Source: Chitinophagaceae bacterium | GTDB lineage: Bacteria > Bacteroidota > Bacteroidia > Chitinophagales > Chitinophagaceae | Direction: 5' to 3' | Assembly (NCBI GenBank): GCA_947455215.1 | Contig: CANGNA010000016.1 | Location: 1-64,000 of the forward strand | DNA: 64,000 bases | Shown here: positions 35,744 through 42,905 of the stretch, in pieces | Layout of the letters: each line of letters begins with the position of its first letter | Numbering within the stretch: the first letter of the stretch is position 1 | Made by a program: the position numbers and the translations under genes | Notes under the pieces: model-generated | What the model saw: only the letters and a program-made list of their open reading frames with translations | The model's database searches: none | What the model was told of the DNA's origin: nothing

Positions 35744-36187
35744 ATGTCAGGACATCATAATCATAACAGCATACAGCATTTATACGAAGGTGATCAGTCT
35801 AAGCTGTATTCAGGCGTAATGGCTCATCATACAGATGTTGAGTCTACTGAAAGTAAAACGCAGATAAAGAAGATCTGGAAAGTATTCTGGATATTGCTCG
35901 CCGTTACACTGGTAGAAGTATTCATCGGTATGAAGCTCAGCCATTCAATGCCTAAGGCGCTGCTGGCGTTCATCTTCCTCGGTCTTACACTGTTCAAGGC
36001 TGGTTACATCGTGGCTATCTTCATGCACCTTGGCGATGAAAAAAAGAACTTCATGACAACGGTATTGATACCACTGGTACTCTTCTTTTGGTTTATTATT
36101 GCATTCCTCGCCGATGGTAATTTCTGGTTGGATATCAACTCGCATTCACCTGCACGCGGAGGTCATACAGAACAGGTGGCTAAGTAA
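35744..36187 (+). CDS. Cytochrome c oxidase subunit IV (prokaryotic type)
   Basis: A 147-aa protein with a His-rich hydrophilic N-terminus (MSGHHNHNSIQHLYEGDQSK) and three helices (VFWILLAVTLVEVFIGMKL, LLAFIFLGLTLFKAGYIVAI, LIPLVLFFWFIIAFLADGNF). The helix pattern and the KAGYIVAIFMHLGDEKK loop identify the bacterial COX4/CtaF-like family that stabilises the oxidase core. The stop overlaps the ATG of the Sco gene by one base (TAATG), indicating translational coupling. Confidence 0.88.
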   Translation: MSGHHNHNSIQHLYEGDQSKLYSGVMAHHTDVESTESKTQIKKIWKVFWILLAVTLVEVFIGMKLSHSMPKALLAFIFLGLTLFKAGYIVAIFMHLGDEKKNFMTTVLIPLVLFFWFIIAFLADGNFWLDINSHSPARGGHTEQVAK

Positions 36188-36894
36188 TGGCACAGAAAGC
36201 ATCAAATAAAAAATTTCTTATTGGTATAGCGGTAGCCTTGTTGCTACCGCTTTCTTTATACCTTATAGTCGACAGACTTTCCAAGGGCAAGGTAAAAATG
36301 CCCGGCCATTACTTGGTAGAAAGAGTTGATAATTCAAGCGGCAGACCCGACACTATTTATCACACTACCGCCGAGCTGACCCTGACCAACCAGGTAGGCG
36401 AAAAGGTGTCGCTAAATGCTGGTCTTAAGGATAAGATAGTAGTGTTGGAGTTCTTCTTTGCAGAGTGCACCAGCACGTGCCCTACGCTTACCAAAAGCAT
36501 GCGCAACCTGCAGATGGGCTTCCGTAAAGACCCTAAGAAAGAAAATTCGCTCGATGACAGGGTCCAGTTCGTATCTATTACCGTTATGCCCGAGCACGAT
36601 TCATTCCAGGTATTGCGTACATATGCCGACAGGCAGGGTGCCAATCCTGATCATTGGTGGTTCCTTACCGGCGATAAGAAGGCCATTTACGACTATGCGC
36701 GTAAGGAGCTTGGCTTGTCTACCGGGCCCGGTGATGGAGGTGCAGATGACATGATACATACCGATAAGTTGGTACTGCTGGATAAGGATCGCCATATCCG
36801 CGGATACTACAGTGGCCTCAGCGATACTGCTGTACGCCGTTGTGCTGATGATATTGTATTACTTACCCTGGAAAAAGAGAAGAAAAAGAAATAG
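36187..36894 (+). CDS. Sco1/SenC-family copper chaperone
   Basis: A 235-aa membrane-anchored thioredoxin-fold protein that delivers copper to the CuA site of cytochrome oxidase. One N-terminal helix (FLIGIAVALLLPLSLYLIVD) is followed by a periplasmic domain with the copper-binding CxxxC in FFFAECTSTCPTLTKSM (about residues 93-97) and the distal His in DDMIHTDKLVLLDKDRHIRG. All three ligands are present. Its ATG shares a base with the subunit IV stop. Confidence 0.92.
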   Translation: MAQKASNKKFLIGIAVALLLPLSLYLIVDRLSKGKVKMPGHYLVERVDNSSGRPDTIYHTTAELTLTNQVGEKVSLNAGLKDKIVVLEFFFAECTSTCPTLTKSMRNLQMGFRKDPKKENSLDDRVQFVSITVMPEHDSFQVLRTYADRQGANPDHWWFLTGDKKAIYDYARKELGLSTGPGDGGADDMIHTDKLVLLDKDRHIRGYYSGLSDTAVRRCADDIVLLTLEKEKKKK

Positions 36895-36916
36895 GATCGC
36901 CTATTACTTTATTGTT

Positions 36917-36924
36917 TAATTTTG
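36917..36924 (+). promoter_or_regulatory. TAnnTTTG -7 element before the DUF420 gene
   Basis: TAATTTTG, 17 nt before the ATG at 36942. It supports that ATG rather than an in-frame TTG at 36912, which would lie upstream of the predicted transcription start. Confidence 0.45.
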
Positions 36925-36941
36925 CGCATTATTACTTAAAC

Positions 36942-37496
36942 ATGCTTACTCCTGCATTAGCTAAAGACGATAAAAAAGCCAGCTGGATCATCTGGTCCGC
37001 TTCGGTGGCTGTATTTGCCCTGGTGGCCATTACCTCCCGGTACAAGCTCGAACTGAACCTTGGTTTCAATGTGCATCTGTTTGCGTTACTCAACGCTATC
37101 ATTAATTCTACGGTAAGTATACTGTTAGTAGCCGGGCTTATTACGGCTAAGAACAGGAAGTTTGAGGCCCACAAGCGCATCATGCTGCTGGCAATAGGGC
37201 TGTCTTCTTTATTCCTGCTTTCATATGTTGGCCACCACTTGCTGGCCGGCGAAACAAAGTATGGCGGTGAGCACGACGCAAGGTATTATACCTACATTTT
37301 TATCCTGGCTACGCATATACCTTTGGCTACCATCATCTTGCCGTTTGCGTTATTCACAGCATATCGTTCACTTACCGGTGAGTATGAGAAGCATCGTAAA
37401 TTAGCAAAATATACCTGGCCGCTGTGGCTGTACGTAAGCATTACAGGCGTACTGGTATATTGGTTCATATCGCCTTACTATGTACCGCATTTATAA
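36942..37496 (+). CDS. DUF420 membrane protein
   Basis: A 184-aa protein from ATG 36942 (MLTPALAKDDKKASWIIW) with five predicted helices. It carries the DUF420 hallmarks: NLGFNVHLFALLNAIINSTV, AHKRIMLLAIGLSSLFLLSY, VGHHLLAGETKYGG and YIFILATHIPLATIILPFAL, with several histidines in or near the membrane (VHLF, AHKR, GHHL, THIP). Family members occur with heme A synthesis and oxidase assembly genes (CtaM-like in Firmicutes), which fits the context here. The molecular role is inferred from this association. Confidence 0.86.
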   Translation: MLTPALAKDDKKASWIIWSASVAVFALVAITSRYKLELNLGFNVHLFALLNAIINSTVSILLVAGLITAKNRKFEAHKRIMLLAIGLSSLFLLSYVGHHLLAGETKYGGEHDARYYTYIFILATHIPLATIILPFALFTAYRSLTGEYEKHRKLAKYTWPLWLYVSITGVLVYWFISPYYVPHL

Positions 37497-37519
37497 ATAA
37501 CAATGCATAATTTTGTAGT

Positions 37520-37735
37520 ATGAAGAAGTTGTTGCTGGTAGTCTGTTTGCTGTTTGCCGCCGTTCCTGCTATGCATGGGCAAGGTTGCTCTATATGCACC
37601 AAGACAGCCAACGGCCTCGACGATAAGAGTGCGCGGGGCCTTAACGGTGGTATCATTTACCTGGCCTTTCTGCCGCTTACTATCATGGGTACTATAGGCT
37701 TCTTGTGGTGGCGCTCCAACCGCAGCGTGCAGTAA
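37520..37735 (+). CDS. Small CxxC membrane protein of the oxidase locus
   Basis: A 71-aa protein with a signal peptide (MKKLLLVVCLLFAAVPAMHG), a GCSICTKTANGLDDKSARGL segment containing a CxxC pair, and one C-terminal helix (IIYLAFLPLTIMGTIGFLWW) with a basic end. Similar small CxxC proteins follow Sco and DUF420 genes in many Bacteroidota, from memory. The CxxC just outside the membrane suggests a thiol or copper-handling role in oxidase assembly. Only 23 bp after the DUF420 gene. Confidence 0.7.
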   Translation: MKKLLLVVCLLFAAVPAMHGQGCSICTKTANGLDDKSARGLNGGIIYLAFLPLTIMGTIGFLWWRSNRSVQ

Positions 37736-37760
37736 TTATCCTGTTTCGAACAATTATAAA

Positions 37761-38504
37761 ATGTTGCCCATGAAAAAGTTATTCATTCCTGTTGCACTTA
37801 CGGCATCGATAGTATTACTTGCCTCCTGCCATGGTAAGAAACTCCGTGGCAAAGGCGAAAAGGTGACCAACCAGGTAGCGATCACTGCTGTTGACGACCT
37901 GGATATAGAGGCATCTGTAAAAACCATCATTACTGTTACGCCAGGCGCGCAGCCTTCATTGAAGTTAATGGGATATGGCAACATACTGCAGCATATAAAA
38001 ACCTCAGTACAAGGCTATAAGCTGCGTGTTTATACCGATCTGGATAATTCATGGTCCATTGATAAGCATGATGGCACTACTATAGAACTGGTATTGCCTT
38101 CGTTGGCCAATCTCGATTTCAGCGGTGCATCCGATGCCGAGATACATGGCAGCGTTACAGGGCCTAAATTCCATACATCTATCTCAGGCAGCGGTAAGCT
38201 GGTAGCCGATAATATTTCCGCCACCGAATTTTCAACAGAAATATCTGGCGCAGCCGATGTAGATGTAAAGGGCGGAACGGTGCAAAAGGTTGATTATGAG
38301 ATAAGTGGGGCTGGTAAAGTGTCTTCTTTCCCATTGCAGGCTGCCGATGTATCGGTGTCTATTTCCGGCGCGGCCAAGGCTGATATCACCGCTATACACT
38401 CACTCGCGGTAAGCATCAGCGGGGCGGGTAAGATCAAATATAAAGGCCACCCAACTATTACGAAAGATATATCCGGCGCGGGTTCTATCAGGGATGTCAA
38501 TTAA
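37761..38504 (+). CDS. Head-GIN domain (DUF2807) lipoprotein
   Basis: A 247-aa lipoprotein; the start may be 37761 or the ATG at 37770 (MKKLFIPVALTASIVLLASC). The lipobox is LLASC. The mature protein is a right-handed beta-helix-like DUF2807/head-GIN domain, recognisable from the repeated S-G-A-(G/A/S)-K/D pattern: DFSGASDAEIHG, ISGSGKLVADN, ISGAADVDVKGG, ISGAGKVSSF, ISGAAKADITAI, ISGAGKIKYKG and DISGAGSIRDVN. Such proteins are common periplasmic or outer-membrane adhesin-like modules in Bacteroidota. It is followed by a good terminator. Confidence 0.88.
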   Translation: MLPMKKLFIPVALTASIVLLASCHGKKLRGKGEKVTNQVAITAVDDLDIEASVKTIITVTPGAQPSLKLMGYGNILQHIKTSVQGYKLRVYTDLDNSWSIDKHDGTTIELVLPSLANLDFSGASDAEIHGSVTGPKFHTSISGSGKLVADNISATEFSTEISGAADVDVKGGTVQKVDYEISGAGKVSSFPLQAADVSVSISGAAKADITAIHSLAVSISGAGKIKYKGHPTITKDISGAGSIRDVN

Positions 38505-38544
38505 CTGACGCTTGTTATTTACGCATTTTCGGTAGTCATATATG

Positions 38545-38566
38545 CACCCCTTATGGGGTGTTTTTT
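38545..38566 (+). terminator. Rho-independent terminator after the head-GIN gene
   Basis: CACCCC (38545-38550), TTAT loop, GGGGTG (38555-38560), then six T. 40 bp after the stop. Confidence 0.82.
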
Positions 38567-38630
38567 ATGCTACAATACGTTACTCCTTTCCAGTATCTAA
38601 CGTTTTTTTGAAAAATTTCATTGCCCAAAT

Positions 38631-38759
38631 CGTGCATTTCAGGACGTAATACGTGCATTTCATCATTTTTTTTAAAGATGCCTTTTTCGCTGAAGTAACT
38701 TAGAGTTATAATTCTGCATGACAGCCCCTTTTAACTAAGATTGCTATGATGAAATGTAC
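38631..38759. promoter_or_regulatory. Gene-free island with repeated CGTGCATTTC words
   Basis: The 440-bp gap 38505-38946 holds no credible ORF. CGTGCATTTCA occurs at 38631-38641 and again at 38652-38662, a start-to-start distance of 21 bp (two helical turns), as expected for a dimeric regulator with direct-repeat sites such as a LytTR protein. A longer inverted version, ATGATGAAATGTAC (38746-38759), is complementary to 38653-38666 at 13 of 14 positions. The interval between is AT-rich with TTATAATT. It may be a regulatory region or a small RNA gene. Confidence 0.45.
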
Positions 38760-38896
38760 TCGACTATGACGCGTGCCTTGTTACTATGAAAGTGCAACCC
38801 CCCTATTTGCTTACCGTTTTGTGGCACCTTATGCAATGGCAATTTAACCTTGATGGCTCATCAGGGTTTTGTCATTTTTAGGGGTGCCTGTAAATA

Positions 38897-38926
38897 AAAC
38901 GGCACCGGGTTTTCCCGATGCCGTTT
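38897..38926 (-). terminator. Terminator of the UDP-sugar epimerase gene
   Basis: AAACGGCA-c-CGGG (38897-38909) pairs with CCCG-a-TGCCGTTT (38914-38926). On the minus strand it is followed by TTTTATTTA. 20 bp beyond the stop. Confidence 0.8.
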
Positions 38927-38946
38927 GCGATATAGCTATTTTATTG

Positions 38947-39924
38947 TTATTGCCGCTTAAAGAAATCCACAGTTATCTTCAGTCCGTCTAAGAATTCTTT
39001 GGTAGGGTGGTAGCCCAGTAGTTCCTGCGCGCGGCCTATGTTGGCCAGGCTGTCGTGTATATCACCTGCACGTGGCTCGCGGTAGGTAGCCTCATGTTGT
39101 ACGCCCAGCATATCTCTTATCGATTCATACAGGAAGTTCACAGAGAAGTTAAAGCCCACCGCCACGTTATATGCTTTGCCGAAGGCTTCTTTATTATCTG
39201 TAAGCATACCGCGCACGTTCGCCTGAACAGCATTTTCTACAAAAGTAAAGTCACGTGTTTGCTTACCATCGCCATTTATGTATACAGGCGTATTCTTCAG
39301 TATGCCGCTAACAAACAAGGGTATCACCGCCGCATAAGGTCCGTTAGGGTCCTGGCGTGGGCCAAATACATTAAAGTACCGCAGGCCTACTACGTTCATA
39401 CCATATAACTTATGGAATACGTTGGCATACAGCTCATTGGTCATCTTGGTTACAGCGTACGGCGATAACAGGTTGCCAGTGCGGTCTTCTCTTTTGGGCA
39501 GGTTAGGCTCGTCGCCGTATACCGATGATGATGACGCGTACACAAACGTCTTCACACCCGCATTTTTGGCAGCGGTGATCATATTAACAAATCCACCCAC
39601 ATTTACATCGTTGCTGGTTATGGGGTCCTTCACAGATCGGGGTACGGAGCCCAGTGCTGCCTGGTGTGTTACATAGTCTATGCCTGCACAAGCCTGTTCG
39701 CAGGTTGCGGCATCGCGTATATCTCCCTCCATAAACTCGTACCTGTCGTTACCGGAGAACAAGTGCACATTATTAATAGAGCCTGTGGCCAGGTTGTCTA
39801 ATACGCGCACCTTGCCTGCGCTATTGTTCAGCAAGTATTCTACAATATGAGAGCCAATAAAGCCTGCTCCGCCTGTCACCAGGAAGTTGCTGCCAGATAT
39901 ATCTTTGGTATGAAAAACAGACAT
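38947..39924 (-). CDS. UDP-N-acetylglucosamine 4-epimerase-like SDR protein
   Basis: A 325-aa extended SDR enzyme from ATG 39924 (MSVFHTKDISGSNFLVTGGA); 19 in-frame codons upstream are rejected because they translate the terminator of the neighbouring gene. NAD-binding motif VTGGAGFIGSHIVEYLL, then YEFMEGDIRDAATCEQA, HQAALGSVPRSVKDP and the catalytic Ser-Tyr-Lys in VYASSSSVYGDEP and SPYAVTKMTNELY. The segment RYFNVFGPRQDPNGPYAAVI is close to WbpP/TviC-type UDP-GlcNAc/UDP-GlcNAcA 4-epimerases. It is expected to supply surface polysaccharide precursors. Other sugar genes are not adjacent. Confidence 0.88.
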   Translation of the reverse strand: MSVFHTKDISGSNFLVTGGAGFIGSHIVEYLLNNSAGKVRVLDNLATGSINNVHLFSGNDRYEFMEGDIRDAATCEQACAGIDYVTHQAALGSVPRSVKDPITSNDVNVGGFVNMITAAKNAGVKTFVYASSSSVYGDEPNLPKREDRTGNLLSPYAVTKMTNELYANVFHKLYGMNVVGLRYFNVFGPRQDPNGPYAAVIPLFVSGILKNTPVYINGDGKQTRDFTFVENAVQANVRGMLTDNKEAFGKAYNVAVGFNFSVNFLYESIRDMLGVQHEATYREPRAGDIHDSLANIGRAQELLGYHPTKEFLDGLKITVDFFKRQ

Positions 39925-39952
39925 GATTGAGTGATTATTTAATGTGTCAACA

Positions 39953-39978
39953 TAAAAAAAGCCGTACAAGGTACGGCT
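39953..39978 (-). terminator. Terminator after the bTHX gene
   Basis: AGCCGTAC (39960-39967), aag loop, GTACGGCT (39971-39978), followed on the minus strand by a run of seven T (complement of 39954-39960). It lies between the bTHX stop and the epimerase start. Confidence 0.85.
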
Positions 39979-39997
39979 CAAATGTTGTCAGGTTATA

Positions 39998-40111
39998 TTA
40001 GCCTTTTGCTGCGGTTGCAGTTGCTTTTTTCACTCCGCGGGCGCGGCGCGATTTGCCGAAGCTACCTATAGAAATCTTACCTTTTTTGGTGCGTTTATCT
40101 CCTCTGCCCAT
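39998..40111 (-). CDS. thx: 30S ribosomal protein bTHX
   Basis: A 37-aa very basic protein starting MGRGDKRTKKGKISIGSFGK and ending in an Ala/Thr/Lys-rich tail. It matches the THX family (Thermus THX begins with the same M-G-K-G-D-x-x-T-x-x-G-K-I pattern), a small peptide embedded in the head of the 30S subunit. The ORF is below common length cut-offs and would be missed by many gene callers. Start ATG 40111, stop TAA 39998. It has its own promoter (40136-40143) and terminator (39953-39978). Confidence 0.88.
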   Translation of the reverse strand: MGRGDKRTKKGKISIGSFGKSRRARGVKKATATAAKG

Positions 40112-40135
40112 TGTATATTGTTTTTATTTTGATTG

Positions 40136-40143
40136 CAAATGTA
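40136..40143 (-). promoter_or_regulatory. TAnnTTTG -7 element of thx
   Basis: TACATTTG on the minus strand, 24 nt before the thx ATG. It abuts the T-run of the ndk terminator (40143-40175), so the two transcription units are packed end to start. Confidence 0.5.
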
Positions 40144-40175
40144 AAAAAAAGGCGGGAAACATAGCTGTTCCCGCC
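40143..40175 (-). terminator. Terminator of ndk
   Basis: GGCGGGAA (40151-40158) pairs perfectly with TTCCCGCC (40168-40175); on the minus strand the stem is followed by eight T. 21 bp beyond the ndk stop. Confidence 0.85.
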
Positions 40176-40196
40176 ATTAATTATTATTCAGTTCCA

Positions 40197-40613
40197 TTAA
40201 AACATCTCCAGTCCGCTGAAGTAGAAGCTGCCTTCTATAGCGGCGTTCTCATCGCTGTCCGATCCGTGAACTGCGTTCTCGCCCATAGACTTAGCGTATT
40301 TCTTGCGGATAGTGCCTTCTTCTGCATTGGCAGGGTTGGTAGCACCTATCAGCTTACGGAAATCAGCAACTGCGTTCTCTTTTTCCAGGATAGCTGCCAC
40401 TATAGGGCCGCTGCTCATGAACTCGGTCAGTTCGCCGTAGAATGGGCGCTCTGCGTGTACTTCATAAAATTTCTTAGCCTGCTCGGTAGTGATCTGCAGA
40501 TATTTCATAGCTACGATCTTGAAACCACCGTCTGTTATCATTTGTAAAATGTTACCGATATTGCCTGCCTTCACTGCGTCAGGCTTGATCATGGTAAACG
40601 TACGATTAGACAT
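40197..40613 (-). CDS. ndk: Nucleoside diphosphate kinase
   Basis: A 138-aa enzyme that transfers the gamma phosphate from ATP to NDPs. N-terminal [18 protein letters not shown] is the family opening. ATP/Mg-site residues follow in '[20 protein letters not shown]', and the phospho-histidine is in [14 protein letters not shown] (His about residue 118). The length is normal for bacterial Ndk. Own promoter (TACCTTTG, 40641-40648 complement) and terminator. Confidence 0.95.
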   Translation of the reverse strand: MSNRTFTMIKPDAVKAGNIGNILQMITDGGFKIVAMKYLQITTEQAKKFYEVHAERPFYGELTEFMSSGPIVAAILEKENAVADFRKLIGATNPANAEEGTIRKKYAKSMGENAVHGSDSDENAAIEGSFYFSGLEMF

Positions 40614-40640
40614 AAATTTTTACTATTTATTTTTGTGGCG

Positions 40641-40648
40641 CAAAGGTA
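40641..40648 (-). promoter_or_regulatory. TAnnTTTG -7 element of ndk
   Basis: TACCTTTG on the minus strand, 27 nt before the ndk ATG at 40613. Confidence 0.55.
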
Positions 40649-40741
40649 TTTAAAAATAAAAAAGTAAAAGTTAAAATGCTGAAATATTGTTGAGGTAATC
40701 CTGGTAGGCCTCATTGTTTGTGTTGCTGCTGCTTATCAGCT

Positions 40742-40881
40742 CTTTTTACTTTTAAATTTTTACTTTTTACTTTTACCCGTACTTTTGCAGTCCGCAAATA
40801 TTTGACATGTGAAAAATGTAAATTTTACGGAACGGTACCGGGGGGATGTTTTTACTTTTCACTTTTTACTTTTACTTTTTA
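40742..40881. repeat. ACTTTTT tracts around the nrnA promoter
   Basis: Two pyrimidine-rich tracts made of ACTTTTT/ACTTTT words lie at 40742-40785 and 40849-40881, the second ending at the nrnA ATG. Between them TACTTTTG (40780-40787) is a possible -7 element, predicting a leader of about 90 nt. A third, opposite-strand version (AAAGTAAAAG) is at 40661-40676. Confidence 0.45.
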
Positions 40882-41904
40882 ATGCGCTCCATACAAGACG
40901 CTTTTCCTTTACTGCAGTCGCCCAAAAAAATATTCATTACCACCCATCACAAACCCGATGGTGATGCAATAGGCAGCATGCTTGGTTTGTACTATTACCT
41001 GGTAAAAAAGGGGCACGCAGTTACTCCGGTTTCCCCTTGCGAACTGCCTGAATTCCTGATGTGGATACCCGGCGTGGATCAGCTACTGAACTGGGAGGCC
41101 CAGCCTAAGCGCGGCCAGCAGGCATTGGCAGAGGCCGATCTTATTTTTTGCGTTGACTTTAACGACTTCAATCGCACCAAGTTCATAGAAGGTGCTTTGA
41201 ATGCAGCTACGCAGCCTAAGATAATGATAGACCATCACCTGATGCCAAAACCGGTGTGGGACTATGGCATGAGCATTCCCGAGAAGAGCAGCACCTGCGA
41301 AATGGTGTATGACTTCATTAACCTGTGCAACGATAATGCCCTTATAGATACGCAAATAGCTGAGTGCCTGTATACGGGTGTGCTTACCGATACGGGTTCG
41401 TTTCGCTTTCCGGTCACATCTGCAAGCGTACACGCTATGGTGGCCGATCTGAAGCACAAGGGCCTGGAACATGCCGCTATACACGAGCATATCTACGATT
41501 CATGGAGCGAAGGTCGTATGCGGTTCCTGGGTTATGTGCTCACCGAGAAGATGGAGGTTTTCCACGATCAGGGCGCTGCCCTCATCGCATTGTCTCGTAA
41601 GGATATGGGTATGTACGACACACAGAGTGGTGATACCGAGGGCCTGGTGAACTATCCGTTGAGCATAGCAGGTATCAAATTTGCCACCCTTATTACAGAG
41701 CGTAACGACGAGGTAAAGCTGTCTTTCCGCAGCAAGGGCAGCTTTGATGTAAGTGCATTTGCACGCCAGTATTTTGAAGGCGGCGGGCATTTTAATGCTT
41801 CCGGCGGCAGATCAAAAGCATCTTTAAGGGAAACAATAACGTATTTTAAGAAAATTTTGTCCGAAATTCGCCCCGCGAACGAGGAAGACCATACTAATAA
41901 CTAA
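40882..41904 (+). CDS. nrnA: DHH/DHHA1 phosphoesterase, NrnA-like
   Basis: A 340-aa cytoplasmic DHH-family enzyme like bifunctional oligoribonuclease/pAp phosphatase NrnA, which degrades nanoRNA. Start ATG 40882 (MRSIQDAFPLLQSPKK); the ORF is open upstream only because of the ACTTTTT tract. Motif I is TTHHKPDGDAIGSMLGLYYY, motif II LIFCVDFNDFNR, the DHH motif MIDHHLMPKPV, and motif IV 'TGVLTDTGSFRFPVT'. The DHHA1 domain has SFRSKGSFDVSAFARQYFEG and GGHFNASGGRSK. It is followed 31 bp later by the FKBP cluster. Confidence 0.92.
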   Translation: MRSIQDAFPLLQSPKKIFITTHHKPDGDAIGSMLGLYYYLVKKGHAVTPVSPCELPEFLMWIPGVDQLLNWEAQPKRGQQALAEADLIFCVDFNDFNRTKFIEGALNAATQPKIMIDHHLMPKPVWDYGMSIPEKSSTCEMVYDFINLCNDNALIDTQIAECLYTGVLTDTGSFRFPVTSASVHAMVADLKHKGLEHAAIHEHIYDSWSEGRMRFLGYVLTEKMEVFHDQGAALIALSRKDMGMYDTQSGDTEGLVNYPLSIAGIKFATLITERNDEVKLSFRSKGSFDVSAFARQYFEGGGHFNASGGRSKASLRETITYFKKILSEIRPANEEDHTNN

Positions 41905-41935
41905 ACAAAAAATAAAACACAGTAAAACAGAAAAG

Positions 41936-42832
41936 ATGATAAACAGGATCTTGACAGTAGCGTTGACAGGCGCAGTATTCTTTGGTGCAGTAGGCTGCAA
42001 ACCAAAACCTCAATTCAAAAAAGTGAATGGCGTTGAGTACATGATGGTGAAGGATGAGCCGGGCACTCCTGCCAAACCAGGCGACGTTATTGAGTTCAAC
42101 ATCGTTTTCAAGGTTGGTAAGATGGACGGTAAGGATAGCGTGATGGGCAACTCTCTTAAAGAGATGGGCAAATCTATCCAGAGGGAAATGCCTGAGTCTC
42201 GCCAGTATGGTGATATGACCTCTGTTATCGCCCTGATGTCTGCCGGCGACAGTGTGGTGATCCGCATCCCTGTAGATACCCTTAAGACCATGCTGAAAGG
42301 CCAGCCACTGCCTCCGTACATGAAGCCGGGTGAATTTGCTTCTTACGAGATCAAGATGGTATCTGTTAAGGATAAGGCAACAGCCGATAAGGAAGCACAG
42401 CAGCATGCTGCAGCCCAGAACCAGATGGACGACAAGACCCTGCAGGAATACTTTGCAAAGAACAACCTGAAGCCTGCTAAAACAAACTCTGGCGTTTACT
42501 ACACTATGGAGAAAGAAGGTACAGGCGACGTGATCAACGTAGGTAAGGAGATCGACATCAAGTACACCGGCAAGTTGCTGGATGGCAAGGTATTCGATTC
42601 TAATGTAGATCCTAAGACAGGTGCTGTTACACATCCGCTGCCTATCAAGGTAGGTACACATGGTGTTATCCCTGGTATGGACGAGGGTGTTCAGGCATTC
42701 AAGAAGGGTGGTAAGGGTGTATTGTACATTCCTTCTTCTCTGGCCTATGGCGCACAGGGCAGCGGCCCTATACCGCCAAATTCTATCCTCATTTTCGAGA
42801 TAGAAGTTACAGACGTGAAAGAAGCTAAGTAA
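41936..42832 (+). CDS. FKBP-type peptidyl-prolyl isomerase lipoprotein (cluster member 1)
   Basis: A 298-aa lipoprotein (MINRILTVALTGAVFFGAVG, then the lipobox Cys). Two FKBP modules: an N-terminal degenerate one (residues ~40-150: KPGDVIEFNIVFKVGKMDGK, YGDMTSVIALMSAGDSVVIR) without the usual catalytic aromatic residues, and a C-terminal canonical one (~190-298) with YTGKLLDGKVFDSN, GVIPGMDEGVQAFKKGGKGV and IPSSLAYGAQGSGPIPPNS. It acts in the periplasm on prolyl bonds of exported proteins. In flavobacteria the gliding lipoprotein GldI is an FKBP of this type, encoded (from memory) near a DHH phosphoesterase as here. Terminator at 42848-42877. Confidence 0.88.
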   Translation: MINRILTVALTGAVFFGAVGCKPKPQFKKVNGVEYMMVKDEPGTPAKPGDVIEFNIVFKVGKMDGKDSVMGNSLKEMGKSIQREMPESRQYGDMTSVIALMSAGDSVVIRIPVDTLKTMLKGQPLPPYMKPGEFASYEIKMVSVKDKATADKEAQQHAAAQNQMDDKTLQEYFAKNNLKPAKTNSGVYYTMEKEGTGDVINVGKEIDIKYTGKLLDGKVFDSNVDPKTGAVTHPLPIKVGTHGVIPGMDEGVQAFKKGGKGVLYIPSSLAYGAQGSGPIPPNSILIFEIEVTDVKEAK

Positions 42833-42847
42833 TCTATTGTATACAGG

Positions 42848-42877
42848 GGCGCAGAATATTTTTCTGCGCCTTTTTTT
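42848..42877 (+). terminator. Terminator between FKBP genes 1 and 2
   Basis: GGCGCAGAA (42848-42856) pairs with TTCTGCGCC (42862-42870), followed by seven T. It separates the first FKBP gene from the next three. Confidence 0.88.
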
Positions 42878-42905
42878 ATTTTATCAACAACAATAAAACT
42901 AAAAT

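Noticed and set aside
36912-36941. Longer N-terminus (TTG 36912) for the DUF420 gene
   Set aside because: The extra ten residues translate the TAATTTTG promoter element; the ATG at 36942 gives the family-typical N-terminus.
41894-42661. 255-aa antisense ORF opposite the first FKBP gene
   Set aside because: The sense frame encodes a clear FKBP protein with all family motifs. The antisense translation is rich in His, Cys and Arg with no domain, a shadow effect of codon bias.
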